20,342 bases of DNA from a virus, in IMG/VR virus record IMGVR_UViG_3300045417_000097, positions 1 through 20,342 of that record. One strand, written 5' to 3'. Shown piece after piece: positions 1-8,058 of the stretch. The position numbers and the translations under genes are program-made. Within the stretch, counting starts at the first letter, position 1. Each line of letters starts with the position of its first letter. Under the pieces are notes generated by a model, which saw only the letters and a program-made list of their open reading frames with translations, did not search any database and had not been told where the DNA came from.

Positions 1-29
1 TTGAAAGTAATCAAGGCGATTCAAGATGA
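1..29 (+). CDS. 3' end of an upstream gene (partial)
   Basis: Only the last eight codons and a TGA stop at 27-29 lie in the window, ending in ESNQGDSR. The reading is supported mainly by context: the stop overlaps the next gene's ATG as ATGA, the junction type used many times in this operon. Nothing can be said about function. Confidence 0.4.
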
Positions 30-310
30 GTGGACACGGCGGGAGGCGTTCTGGTGCGGGGCGCAAGCCTGGTGTCGCTACCGCCAAAACACGGGAAATC
101 GCGAACAAGGCTGCAAGCGAGGGCATCACTCCGCTAGAGTATTTGCTTAGTGTTATGCGGGATGTTGGTGCTGATGACGGCAGGCGGTTGGACGCAGCTA
201 AGGCTGCCGCTCCGTATATCCACCCGAGGCTTCAGCCCGTCGATGGCGACGGTGATACGACCCAAAAGACGCAGGTGAAGGGTGCGCTGGTGTGGCAACC
301 GCCGCAATAA
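26..310 (+). CDS. Terminase small subunit-like protein
   Basis: Probable DNA-recognition subunit of the packaging motor, 94 aa. The N-terminus is rich in Gly and Arg (GGRRSGAGRKPG, residues 5-16), a signature common at the start of short phage TerS-like proteins. It is followed by a helical segment with the flow I-T-P-L-E-Y-L-L-S-V-M-R-D and an Ala/Lys-rich helix ending in A-A-P-Y-I-H-P-R, which also recurs in this group. It sits directly upstream of the large terminase and overlaps it by 19 nt, the expected place for TerS. An ATGA overlap joins it to the preceding gene. The function is inferred from position and style; no catalytic residue is expected in this family. Confidence 0.7.
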   Translation: MSGHGGRRSGAGRKPGVATAKTREIANKAASEGITPLEYLLSVMRDVGADDGRRLDAAKAAAPYIHPRLQPVDGDGDTTQKTQVKGALVWQPPQ

Positions 311-1569
311 TAGCATCACACTATGCGCCGCGCCGTCAGTTCATGGGGCTGCACACTAGAAGGAACAGGTGGGCAATTGCTGTTGCGCATCGCCGCGCGG
401 GCAAGACGGTTGCTTGTGTAAATGACCTGATCCGGGCGGCTTCGACATGCCCAAACTCTAATCCGCGCTTTGCTTATATTGCGCCGCAGTTGAACCAGGC
501 CAAGGACATCGCCTGGAGTTATCTGCTGGAATACACTGAATGTTTCGGCGAGGGGCGCAAGGTTAATCAGTCCGAACTGTGGGTGGAATTGCCCAACAAT
601 GGGGCGCGCATCAGGATTTACGGCGCTGATAATCCCGATAGGCTGCGCGGCATTTATTTGGATGGTGCGGTCCTAGATGAGTTCGGGGATATGGACCCGA
701 CCGTTTGGACGCAGGTTATTCGCCCCGCCCTGTCTGATCGCAAGGGTTGGGCCATTTTCATCGGGACACCCAAAGGCAAGAACACGTTTCACCGGCTTTG
801 GGTTGACGCCGAGGATGATCCTGATTGGTTTCGGTTGAACCTGAAAGCGAGCGAAACAGGGCTGCTGGACGACAAGGAATTGGCCGACGCGCGCAAGATG
901 ATGGGCGTGGATGAATATGCGCAAGAATATGAGTGCAGCTTCGATGCTGCGGTCCGGGGCGCATACTACGCAAGGGAAATGGCTGAGGCAGAGGCGTCCG
1001 ATCCGCCGCGCATTGGTAGCGTGCCTCATGACCCGCGATTACTGGTCCATACCGCGTGGGATTTGGGTGTCGCCGATAGCACCGTGGTCTGGTTTGTGCA
1101 GACATTTGGGCGCGAAACGCGCGTAATCGACGTGCTGAAGGGCGAAGGTGTCGGCCTTGATTGGTATGTTCGCCAGCTTCAAGAGCGCGGGTATAATTAC
1201 GGCAGACATTATCTGCCGCATGATGTGGAAGTGCGCGAGCTGGGCACGGGCAAGAGCCGCAAGGAGGTTCTTGAGGCCCTAGGGGTGCGGGTGGAAGTCT
1301 GTCCGAATATCCCGGTCGCGGATGGTATCCAGGCGGTGCGGATGCTGATGCCGATGTGCTGGTTCGATAAGGTCAAATGCAAGGATGGAATCGAGGCGCT
1401 GCGAATGTATCGCCGCGACTATGACGACAAGCGGCAGGAGTTTCGGACTAGCCCGCTGCATGACTGGACAAGCCATTACGCCGATGCCTTCCGCTATTTC
1501 GCGGTGGGGCATCAGGAGCGCGGGACGTTCAGGCCCATTCGCTCTGGATTGAGACAAGGTGTTGTATGA
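292..1569 (+). CDS. terL: Terminase large subunit (ATPase/nuclease)
   Basis: Motor ATPase and headful/cos nuclease that drives DNA into the prohead. The 425-aa length fits the family. Walker A is AHRRAGKT at residues 32-39. Walker B is GAVLDEF at 125-131, with D129 and E130 as the Mg-binding and catalytic pair. The coupling motif FIGTPKG is at 156-162. The C-terminal RNase H-like nuclease shows three acidic sites: D257 (AWDLG), D311 (LPHD) and D398 (HYADAFRY). The start is GTG at 292, because an in-frame TGA lies at 253-255 and no other start precedes the conserved region. AAGGGTG at 278-284 is a well-placed Shine-Dalgarno sequence. The gene overlaps the small terminase by 19 nt and ends in an ATGA overlap with the next gene. 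Confidence 0.95.
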   Translation: MATAAIIASHYAPRRQFMGLHTRRNRWAIAVAHRRAGKTVACVNDLIRAASTCPNSNPRFAYIAPQLNQAKDIAWSYLLEYTECFGEGRKVNQSELWVELPNNGARIRIYGADNPDRLRGIYLDGAVLDEFGDMDPTVWTQVIRPALSDRKGWAIFIGTPKGKNTFHRLWVDAEDDPDWFRLNLKASETGLLDDKELADARKMMGVDEYAQEYECSFDAAVRGAYYAREMAEAEASDPPRIGSVPHDPRLLVHTAWDLGVADSTVVWFVQTFGRETRVIDVLKGEGVGLDWYVRQLQERGYNYGRHYLPHDVEVRELGTGKSRKEVLEALGVRVEVCPNIPVADGIQAVRMLMPMCWFDKVKCKDGIEALRMYRRDYDDKRQEFRTSPLHDWTSHYADAFRYFAVGHQERGTFRPIRSGLRQGVV

Positions 1570-1736
1570 CGGCAGTTAGAAAGCGGCGCACGGTTAAGTC
1601 CGCGCTAACCAGTGCTGGTGATGCGCTCACCGCTATTGCAGCGCGCTTCCGCGCCGAGTTTCCCGAAGAATGGGAGGCCCTGCGTCTGTGCCCCTTGCAG
1701 CACGGCCTTGAAGATATGGCGAGGCTGCTAAAGTGA
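1566..1736 (+). CDS. Small hypothetical phage protein (56 aa)
   Basis: A 56-aa frame fills the gap between terminase and portal exactly. Its ATG overlaps the terminase TGA (ATGA at 1566-1569) and its TGA overlaps the portal GTG (GTGA at 1733-1736). The basic N-terminus (MTAVRKRRTVKS) is followed by an amphipathic Ala-rich helix and then E-F-P-E-E-W-E-A-L and a Leu-rich end. No family is recognised. The perfect fit to the 4-nt overlap pattern on both sides is the main evidence that it is translated. Confidence 0.7.
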   Translation: MTAVRKRRTVKSALTSAGDALTAIAARFRAEFPEEWEALRLCPLQHGLEDMARLLK

Positions 1737-3823
1737 TTGATGCGCTTGATCTGGCCGCCCTTGACGAAGGCGGCGAGGCTTCTAAGCGAGAAATGCCGGA
1801 CACGGAACTACTGGCGATCCTTTCAAAGCACGAAAAGACGGCGCTCGGCTATCACGGCGCGGACAATGAGATCACATCCGATCAGGAGCGCGCCCTAGAC
1901 TATTACAATGGCCGCATGGCTGATGTTCCGCACATGGAAGGCGGGTCTAGCGTAGTTGATGGCACCGTGGCGCTGGTGGTCGATAACGGACTCGCATCGC
2001 TGTTGAAGCCGTTTGTGTCGTCCGATGAAACCGTGCGCTTCGCCCCGCGCGGGCCGGAGGATGTGGAAGTCGCAGAGCAAGCGACTGAATATGTCAATTA
2101 CATTTTCAACGTCGATAATCGCGGCTTCCTGATCCTCCATAACTGGTTCAAAGATGCGCTGCTTTCCAAGCTCGGGGTGGTCAAGGTTTATTGGGAAGAC
2201 AAGACCCGCACAGAGGTTACTGGCGAAATCGAATTGATTGATGAAGTCCACGCCGCCCTGGTGCGTTCGCAGCCGGATTATTTGGGTGAGGAAGGCGGAA
2301 TTGCCAAGCTTGGCCGAATAGTCGAAGATGGCCGCGTCAAGGTCGAAAACATTCCGCCCGAAGAGTTCCGGGTCGGGGTCGGCACGCGCGATATTGATGG
2401 CGCGCTTTACACCGCGCATGTCCCTACCAATATCACGCGGTCTGACTTGATGGAAATGGGCTTTGACCCTGAGATTGTTGCGGGCCTGCCTGCTTATTCA
2501 TCATCAGGTAGTGACAATACCTTGCGCCTTGCGCGGTATGATGACGAAAACTATCACGGCTTAAGGCTGGATTCGCCCCACACGTCGAATGATCGCATGG
2601 CAGTGCGTGATGAATATGTGCGGGTCGATTATGACGGCGATGGTGTAGCTGAACTACGCCGGATTGTGCGCGTCAATAACACTATCCTGTTGAACGAACC
2701 TGCGGACGAAAACCCTTTCGCAGTGCTGTGCCCGATCCCCATGCCGCACAAGTTGTTCGGCCATTCGATTGCCGACCGCGTAGTGCAGGAACAGCGCATC
2801 GGCACGGTTTTGTGGAGGCAGGCTCTCGACAACCTTTATAAAACCAACAATCCGCGCCCGATTATCGGCGAAGGCGCAGTGTTGACCGATGGTAGCACGG
2901 CTGAAAGCCTGGAGGATAACGCGCCGGGTGCTGCGATCATGGTTCGGGATATTGGGCAATTTAAGCTTGCCGACGCGGTGCCGTTCTTTGCGGCAAGCGT
3001 CTATCCGATGATGGACCTGTTGGACAAGAAAACCGAGGAAAACACAGGTATCAGCCGCGCGGGGCAAGGCCTTGATGCGAATGCGATCAAAAAGTCAGGG
3101 CAAATGACCGCGACCGAAATGAGCATGATTGCCCAAGGCAAGAACAGCCGCACCGAAATGGTGGCGCGCATCTTTGCTGAAACGGGGGTCAAGCGGCTTT
3201 TCCAGCTTATTCTTGGGTTGGTGACGAAATACCAGCAGGAAAGCCGGATTGTCCGGTTGCGCAATACGTTCGTGCCGATGGACCCGCGCGGGTGGCCCGA
3301 GATGGACGTGGCGATTAGCGTTGGCCTTGGGATCGGTGACAAGGCCGAGCAAGTCCAAATGGCTGCGACCGTGCTGGACACAATGGAACGGCTTGCTGCT
3401 TCGCCTTTCGCTTCGCTGATTGGCAAGACCGAGGTTTACAACGCGGTCAAACGGCTATTCACTGCTGCGGGTGTGAAGGATACCGATGCGGTGTTGGCCG
3501 ATCCAGAGCAGCAAGAGGATGCGCCCGAAGGGCCATCGCCTGAGGAAATGAAGCTGCAAGCCGAAATGCAGTTGCAAATGGCCAAGATTCAGGGCGAGCA
3601 GGAATTGGCGAAGATACGGCTTGAATTGCAGGCGGCAGAAGCCGAGGCGAAGCGGCAACTGGATCGCGACCAGGCTGAGTTTGAGGCCCAATTGGCACGC
3701 GACAAAGCGCAATTCGAGGTGGAATTGGCTTTGGAAAAAGCTCGCATTGATGCTGCGCTGAAGCAGCAACAGAGTGAAGCAAATATCAGCGAAAACCGAC
3801 CCGGCGGGGATTTGGACAAGTGA
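1733..3823 (+). CDS. Portal protein, P22-like
   Basis: Dodecameric DNA channel at the unique capsid vertex; it docks the terminase during packaging and the tail adaptor afterwards. The 696-aa length is close to the P22 gp1 portal (725 aa), longer than siphovirus portals. The N-terminal flow (D-Y-Y-N-G-R at about 62-67, V-D-N-G-L-A-S-L-L-K-P-F near 81-92, then N-W-F-K-D-A-L-L-S-K-L-G-V-V-K-V-Y-W) is typical of P22/SU10-type portals. From about residue 605 the protein becomes a long charged coiled coil (Glu, Lys, Gln, Arg, Ala), comparable to the P22 portal barrel. The GTG start overlaps the preceding TGA, with GAGG about 8 nt upstream. Confidence 0.92.
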   Translation: MIDALDLAALDEGGEASKREMPDTELLAILSKHEKTALGYHGADNEITSDQERALDYYNGRMADVPHMEGGSSVVDGTVALVVDNGLASLLKPFVSSDETVRFAPRGPEDVEVAEQATEYVNYIFNVDNRGFLILHNWFKDALLSKLGVVKVYWEDKTRTEVTGEIELIDEVHAALVRSQPDYLGEEGGIAKLGRIVEDGRVKVENIPPEEFRVGVGTRDIDGALYTAHVPTNITRSDLMEMGFDPEIVAGLPAYSSSGSDNTLRLARYDDENYHGLRLDSPHTSNDRMAVRDEYVRVDYDGDGVAELRRIVRVNNTILLNEPADENPFAVLCPIPMPHKLFGHSIADRVVQEQRIGTVLWRQALDNLYKTNNPRPIIGEGAVLTDGSTAESLEDNAPGAAIMVRDIGQFKLADAVPFFAASVYPMMDLLDKKTEENTGISRAGQGLDANAIKKSGQMTATEMSMIAQGKNSRTEMVARIFAETGVKRLFQLILGLVTKYQQESRIVRLRNTFVPMDPRGWPEMDVAISVGLGIGDKAEQVQMAATVLDTMERLAASPFASLIGKTEVYNAVKRLFTAAGVKDTDAVLADPEQQEDAPEGPSPEEMKLQAEMQLQMAKIQGEQELAKIRLELQAAEAEAKRQLDRDQAEFEAQLARDKAQFEVELALEKARIDAALKQQQSEANISENRPGGDLDK

Positions 3824-4059
3824 GGGTTGTTTACAGGGGGCCTTGGGTTAAGTCCAAGGTCTTGCGCAATGTAAAGTCGCGCGATGTTCGTTATATTGCA
3901 AAGTTTTGGGACGCACCAGACGTCAGTGGTCGGGCAGGGCGCTACAGGGAGAGGGAGTGCGTGGACATTCTTTTTAGGCACGCTGACGGAAAGTGTGGCT
4001 TCCTAAATACAAGCAAAAGCGTGTCTTATTATTCCGCGCTTCTGGCGCAGTGCAAGTGA
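3820..4059 (+). CDS. Hypothetical phage protein (79 aa)
   Basis: Small basic protein of 79 aa starting at GTG 3820, which overlaps the portal stop as GTGA. Its own stop overlaps the next gene as GTGA at 4056-4059. It contains many Arg, Lys and Tyr residues and three Cys, and no membrane segment. No family is recognised. A GGGGA run about 11 nt upstream may be the ribosome site. The two matched overlaps support translation; the product could be a minor head or regulatory protein, but there is no sequence evidence for either. Confidence 0.6.
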   Translation: MRVVYRGPWVKSKVLRNVKSRDVRYIAKFWDAPDVSGRAGRYRERECVDILFRHADGKCGFLNTSKSVSYYSALLAQCK

Positions 4060-4292
4060 CCCCCGAGCAGCGGCGCGCCCGTGCTTATGCTGCACAGGCG
4101 TTGATGCAAGACCCGACCCTTATTGCGGGATGGGAAATTATTGAATCCGAGATCGTCGAGGATTGGGCCAAGCCGCAGCCGCATGATGATCCGCGCGCCG
4201 TTTCCCGCCGCGAGGCGCTTTATAGAGAATTACAGCTTCTTAGGCGGTTGCGCCAGAAGCTTGCAGGATTTGCGGGACAGGCCCGCGAATAA
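4056..4292 (+). CDS. Hypothetical phage protein (78 aa)
   Basis: Helical, charged protein of 78 aa. The frame is open upstream to an ATG at 3993, but GTG at 4056 is preferred because it makes the GTGA overlap used throughout this operon and avoids a 67-nt overlap with the preceding gene. The sequence begins VTPEQRRARAYAAQALM and continues with an acidic stretch (E-I-I-E-S-E-I-V-E-D-W) and a C-terminal Arg/Leu helix. Small helical proteins at this spot between portal and scaffold are frequent in podoviruses, but the role is unknown here. There is little Shine-Dalgarno match, so translation probably depends on coupling. Confidence 0.65.
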   Translation: MTPEQRRARAYAAQALMQDPTLIAGWEIIESEIVEDWAKPQPHDDPRAVSRREALYRELQLLRRLRQKLAGFAGQARE

Positions 4293-4311
4293 CCCCCAAC
4301 AAAGGTGAGAC

Positions 4312-5361
4312 ATGATGGACACTGCCCAGGCTATTGCGCCAGCAGAAACCGATCTTGAAACTTCGCTGCGAAATGCCGCCGCCGCTTTCAATGCGTTCGA
4401 TGGCCCGTCCCCTGCACGTCAACGCGACGAGCAGGGGCGCTTTGTAGCCGAGCCCACCGAGGGGGATGAAGACATCGGCGACGAGGGAGACCTTGGTGCT
4501 GAGGAAGTCGATGAGGACGCGGACGCGGACAGCGGCGAGGAATTGGCTGATGAAGCCGATGATACGCCTGCCCAGCCCTTGCCGCCTTCATGGCCTGAGG
4601 ACATGGCTGAGACGTGGCGAACGCTCCCCGCCGAAGCGCAGCAATACCTGTTGCAGCGTGACGCAGAGCAGACCCGCGCGCTCAATTCCAAGTTTCAGGA
4701 GATTGCTAACGCTCGCAAGGCCGCAGAAGCGGAAGTGCGCGTTGAAGCGAACGCCAAGCGCGAAGAACTGCTGCGCGAGACTGAGCGGCTGCAATACGCC
4801 TTTCAGGCCCTCGTCGGTGTGCAGCCTGACCCGCGTGCATTTGGCGGGAACACACCCGCTTTCCAGCAAGCCTATGCAGAATGGCAGCAGAACGCCGTAA
4901 TCGTTGCCCAGCTTGAACAGCAGCGCGATGCGGTCTTGAAGGAAAGGCAGGAGGCCGAAGCCAAGCAATTCGAGGAATGGAAGCAGCAAATCGAGGGCGA
5001 ATGGGCACCGAAATTGCTGGACGCAGTGCCGGAACTTAAAGACCCAATGAAGGGTGGCCCTGCGTTGCAATCCATGATTGATTACGCCTTGGCTAACGGC
5101 ATTCCGGCTGAGACCTTCAACGCTGAAAACCAGACGGCGATCACTTCGCCCGAACTGCTGATGCTTTGGAAGGCGATGCAATACGACAAGGCGCGGGAAG
5201 GCAGGGCGAAGCCTAAGCCTAAGCCCGGTCCTGCCGTAAGACCCGGTGTGGCGACCCCGCGTGGCACGCAGAAACAGGCAGCATTTAAGCAAGCGCAAGA
5301 GCGATTGGCCCGCGAGGGTAGCATCGAGGCCGGTGCTGCCGTGTTCAAACACTTCATGTAA
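4312..5361 (+). CDS. Capsid scaffolding protein
   Basis: Internal scaffold that guides assembly of capsid subunits and is absent from the mature head. The 349-aa protein has a strongly acidic disordered region at about residues 50-85 (Asp/Glu-rich with A-D-A-D), then a Pro-rich turn. A long coiled-coil segment follows at about 120-225 (K-F-Q-E-I-A-N-A-R-K-A-A-E-A-E and similar). The tail is basic, with Lys/Pro repeats around 300-310 and a helical C-terminus ending in FKHFM. The combination of acidic, coiled and basic C-terminal regions, placed between portal and major capsid protein, matches phage scaffolds. A good ribosome site, AAAGGTGAG, precedes ATG 4312; ATG 4315 is an alternative. Confidence 0.82.
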   Translation: MMDTAQAIAPAETDLETSLRNAAAAFNAFDGPSPARQRDEQGRFVAEPTEGDEDIGDEGDLGAEEVDEDADADSGEELADEADDTPAQPLPPSWPEDMAETWRTLPAEAQQYLLQRDAEQTRALNSKFQEIANARKAAEAEVRVEANAKREELLRETERLQYAFQALVGVQPDPRAFGGNTPAFQQAYAEWQQNAVIVAQLEQQRDAVLKERQEAEAKQFEEWKQQIEGEWAPKLLDAVPELKDPMKGGPALQSMIDYALANGIPAETFNAENQTAITSPELLMLWKAMQYDKAREGRAKPKPKPGPAVRPGVATPRGTQKQAAFKQAQERLAREGSIEAGAAVFKHFM

Positions 5362-5373
5362 GGTAAAAATCTC

Positions 5374-6324
5374 ATGGCACTTGTGACCAATGCGGTGACG
5401 ACTTACAACGTCACCACCAATCGCGAAAGCCTCGCTGATGAGGTGTATCGCATTTCGCCGTCCGACACTCCGTTCATGACCATGGTGCCGCGCGTCAAGG
5501 CAACTGCGGTGCTGCATGAATGGAGCACCCACGCGCTTCAGTCGATCAATACGACCAATGCCCGCCTTGAAGGTGACGCATTGAGTCGTTCGGCTGCAAC
5601 CAACCCTGTCCGCCGCCAGAACTATTGCCAGATCAGTTCGCGCGATGCGACTGTGACTGGCAGTGAGCGCGCAGTGAACCCGGCGGGTATCGGTGATCTG
5701 CTGCCCTATCAAATGTCTGCCAAGTCGCTGGAACTTCGCCGCGACATGGAAGCCATTTTGCTGGGCAACCAGGGCCAGAACGCTGGTAACACCACGACTC
5801 CGCGCACTTTGCGTTCGTTCAATGCGTGGATCAGCAGCAATGGCTCGCGCGGCACTGGTGGCGCGGACTCGACCACCGCCACGGCGGCGGCTACCGATGC
5901 CACCACGGGTAACTTGCGGACCTTCTCTGAACCCCTCATGAAAGACGCTATTCTTGACGCCTACACGGACGGCGGGGAACCTGACTTCGTGCTGGTCGGC
6001 CCGTTCAACAAGCAGCAGTTTTCGACCTTCACTGGCCGCACGACTGCCCGCGAGCAGGTGCAGATTGGTCGTGTCCAGGGTGCGGCTGCGGTTTATGCGT
6101 CGGACTTCGGCGATCTCAAAGTTGTCCCGAGCCGCACGCAGCGCGACCGTGACTGCTTTGTGGTGGACAGCACGAAAGTTGCCGTTGCTGGCCTTCGCAT
6201 GTTCGAGCCGCAGGAGATTGGGCGCGTCGGTGACGCCGTGACCCGCGACATCATCTCGGAATACACTCTTGAGATGCGCAATGCCGATGCTCACGCGATG
6301 GTTGCGGACCTGACTTCCTCGTAA
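5374..6324 (+). CDS. Major capsid protein, SU10/DUF5309-like
   Basis: Main shell protein of the head, 316 aa. The N-terminal T-Y-N-V-T-T-N-R-E-S-L-A-D, then I-S-P-S-D-T-P-F-M, R-V-K-A-T-A-V-L-H-E-W and A-L-E-G-D-A-like segments, and the later Y-A-S-D-F-G-D-L-K-V-V-P-S-R, are the hallmarks of the DUF5309 (SU10 major capsid) group with the HK97 fold. Residues about 148-185 form a Gly/Thr/Ala-rich loop that may be an inserted surface or E-loop variation. The gene follows the scaffold after 12 nt, with AAGG about 10 nt before the ATG. An intrinsic terminator starts 20 nt after the stop, fitting the need for high expression. Confidence 0.9.
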   Translation: MALVTNAVTTYNVTTNRESLADEVYRISPSDTPFMTMVPRVKATAVLHEWSTHALQSINTTNARLEGDALSRSAATNPVRRQNYCQISSRDATVTGSERAVNPAGIGDLLPYQMSAKSLELRRDMEAILLGNQGQNAGNTTTPRTLRSFNAWISSNGSRGTGGADSTTATAAATDATTGNLRTFSEPLMKDAILDAYTDGGEPDFVLVGPFNKQQFSTFTGRTTAREQVQIGRVQGAAAVYASDFGDLKVVPSRTQRDRDCFVVDSTKVAVAGLRMFEPQEIGRVGDAVTRDIISEYTLEMRNADAHAMVADLTSS

Positions 6325-6344
6325 TCCGAGGGCAACTTAAGGGG

Positions 6345-6374
6345 CGGGTCGGGGGCAACTCCGGCCCGTTTTCT
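6345..6374 (+). terminator. Intrinsic terminator after the capsid gene
   Basis: A 10-bp stem, 6345-6354 with 6359-6368, closes on a GCAA (GNRA) tetraloop at 6355-6358 and is followed directly by TTTT at 6369-6372. Eight pairs are Watson-Crick and two are G-U. This is a strong rho-independent terminator shape. It ends immediately before the next gene's ATG at 6375, so it is likely leaky, separating high capsid expression from lower expression of the tail genes. Confidence 0.85.
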
Positions 6375-6680
6375 ATGGCAAATTCAGTAATTCTCGCGCT
6401 TGATCAGTGGCGGCGCAAGAAAGTCATTCACCACGAAGAAGGTGGCAAGTTCTACGTTGAGACGCGGCAAGACGTGTCGCATGTCGTGGACGCGGCCAAA
6501 ATCCTCGCAGAAAAACCGCCGTGCAAGGAAGATGGATGGCGCTTTTTGGGCTTCTTGCCCGATGCTGTGTTTGACCAGGCCGTCAATGAGGGCTGGATAC
6601 ACGACAAGAAGCGCATTCGGCAGTGGTTCAATGACCGCGACAATCGCGCATTCAATGGCGGAAGGGATTGCGTCTCTTGA
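6375..6680 (+). CDS. Conserved-looking phage protein (101 aa), unknown function
   Basis: A 101-aa soluble protein with the flow R-R-K-K-V-I-H-H-E-E-G-G-K-F-Y-V-E-T-R-Q near residues 13-32, then a helical middle and a C-terminal W-F-N-D-R-D-N-R-A-F. I have the impression that this pattern recurs in small proteins near podovirus head genes, but I cannot assign a role. The ATG abuts the capsid terminator's T run and has no Shine-Dalgarno sequence; no other in-frame start occurs before the conserved part. It is coupled to the glycosyltransferase by a TTGA overlap. Possibilities include a head-completion or regulatory protein; none is demonstrated. Confidence 0.75.
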   Translation: MANSVILALDQWRRKKVIHHEEGGKFYVETRQDVSHVVDAAKILAEKPPCKEDGWRFLGFLPDAVFDQAVNEGWIHDKKRIRQWFNDRDNRAFNGGRDCVS

Positions 6681-7438
6681 AAATTGCCATCCTTATCCCG
6701 TGCCACGGGATGCCCGAAACAATGTTCATGCAATCGCTGTTGAGCCTTGTTTCTTACACGTATGAAGCGCAACTCGCGGGCGATAGTGGCCCGATCAAGG
6801 TTGAAATGCAGACTTTCATTGTCGGCTCGTCAATCTTGACTGAGGGGCGACACGAGCTTGTTTTTCAAGCCCTCGCATGGGGTGCTGACTATATCCTGTG
6901 GTGCGATGCCGACCACGTTTTTCCTGCTGATGCCTTTTGTCGCCTTTGGGCGCATGGGAAAGACATTATTGGGACGAACTACGCGCGCCGAGGCAGTCCC
7001 ACAGCGCCGACTGCGGCCAAGGTGCGCGGCACGACCGACCGCGAAAACCTTGTCTATACTACGCTTGAAAAGGCGCAGGCGGGGGAACTTGAAGAAGTCG
7101 ATCACCTTGGGTTTGGTTTTTGCCTAATGAAGGCAAGTGTGTTTGACGGCTTGCAAGTCCACGCTGAAAGCATGGGTGATGCATCAATGATGCCCCTGTT
7201 CGCAATGAAGCCGAATACGGATGGCACCGGAATTGTGGGCGAAGATGTGCATTTTTTCAAAAAGTGCCGCGATGCCGGTTATCAAGTGTGGTGCGATCAT
7301 GGCTTAAGCTGGGAAGTCGGACACATTTATCGTCAAGTTCTAACGAATGCCCATGCCGTGCGCCACATGGACAAGTGGGATGAATACCACGCCAAGCTGC
7401 GTAGTCGGTGTGATGGTCTTGAAGGCAAGGCGGTATGA
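6677..7438 (+). CDS. GT-A type glycosyltransferase
   Basis: Probable nucleotide-sugar-dependent transferase of the GT-A fold, 253 aa. The N-terminus I-A-I-L-I-P-C-H-G begins the Rossmann-like half. The metal-binding DxD motif is D77-A-D79 within WCDADHVFP. A G-F-G-F-C-L-M-K segment (145-152) is the usual acceptor-side loop. G-E-D-V-H-F at 188-193 supplies the likely catalytic acid, and H216 in W-E-V-G-H may be a third metal ligand. TTG 6677 is chosen over TTG 6668: it makes a TTGA overlap with the preceding stop and leaves GGAAGGGA at 6660-6667 at proper spacing. The acceptor is unknown; virion protein or host surface polysaccharide are candidates. It lies unusually between head and tail genes. 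Confidence 0.82.
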   Translation: MKIAILIPCHGMPETMFMQSLLSLVSYTYEAQLAGDSGPIKVEMQTFIVGSSILTEGRHELVFQALAWGADYILWCDADHVFPADAFCRLWAHGKDIIGTNYARRGSPTAPTAAKVRGTTDRENLVYTTLEKAQAGELEEVDHLGFGFCLMKASVFDGLQVHAESMGDASMMPLFAMKPNTDGTGIVGEDVHFFKKCRDAGYQVWCDHGLSWEVGHIYRQVLTNAHAVRHMDKWDEYHAKLRSRCDGLEGKAV

Positions 7439-8058
7439 GTGCGGTTGCCTTTAACGTTCCGGTCAATCTGGCATTCGATAGTTACAGCCAATTGATTGGT
7501 GCGATTAGCGACTGGTTAGACCGCAACGACCTTGCGGGGTCTGCCCCAGCGATGATTGCGCTTTGCGAAAGCCGGATGCGGCGCGAATTGGCGGCACTGA
7601 CATTCGAGCGGTCAGCCCCGGTCGAGATCGTGGCGGGTGTGGGCACGCTTCCGGTGGACTGCGACGCGCTGCGTGCTGTGTTTTTTAACGACACACGCCT
7701 TGATGAGTGCGCACCCAACATTGCGCGCCAGTATGCCCCTGGCGACAATCCGAGCGGCTATTCGCTTGAAGCGGGCAAGATTCGGGTTTGGCCTGTTTGG
7801 ACTGGCACCATTACGGTGCTTTATTATGGCAAGCTCTTGCAGCTTTCGGAGGGCACGCCAACGAATGACATTTTGAGCGAACACCCGGATATTTATTTCT
7901 ACGGCGCTATGATGTTTGCCGAAGGGTATTTAGCGAACGATAGCCGAGCGGCCATGTTCAAGGCGCTTTGGGATGAGGCGCTAGAAAGCCTTAAGCAATT
8001 TTACAGTCGCCAGCGCCGTGCGCGTATCCGGCTGCGCAATCCGGCGATTGTGATGTGA
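7435..8058 (+). CDS. Head-tail adaptor protein, SU10/P22 gp4-like
   Basis: Connector ring that binds the portal and carries the nozzle. The 207-aa protein starts with Y-S-Q-L-I-G-A-I-S-D-W-L-D-R-N-D (residues 17-32), then E-S-R-M-R-R-E-L (45-52) and T-L-P-V-D-C (71-76), a pattern typical of podovirus adaptors of the SU10 type. The C-terminal part is helical with F-Y-G-A-M-M-F-A-E-G-Y-L and ends in an Arg-rich tail. It is joined by ATGA to the glycosyltransferase and by GTGA to the nozzle gene. Immediate linkage with a nozzle-sized gene strengthens the call. Confidence 0.85.
   Translation: MSAVAFNVPVNLAFDSYSQLIGAISDWLDRNDLAGSAPAMIALCESRMRRELAALTFERSAPVEIVAGVGTLPVDCDALRAVFFNDTRLDECAPNIARQYAPGDNPSGYSLEAGKIRVWPVWTGTITVLYYGKLLQLSEGTPTNDILSEHPDIYFYGAMMFAEGYLANDSRAAMFKALWDEALESLKQFYSRQRRARIRLRNPAIVM

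Noticed and set aside
1-150. Forward frame starting TTG at position 1
   Set aside because: It overlaps the small terminase gene and reads as Arg/Gln/Cys-rich shadow; the frame ending TGA 27-29 fits the operon's overlap pattern better.
4588-6294. Reverse-strand open frame of 568 codons opposite scaffold and capsid genes
   Set aside because: Its forward partners are clear scaffold and capsid genes. The reverse translation is rich in Arg, His and Leu without domains, as expected from antisense of GC-rich coding DNA.
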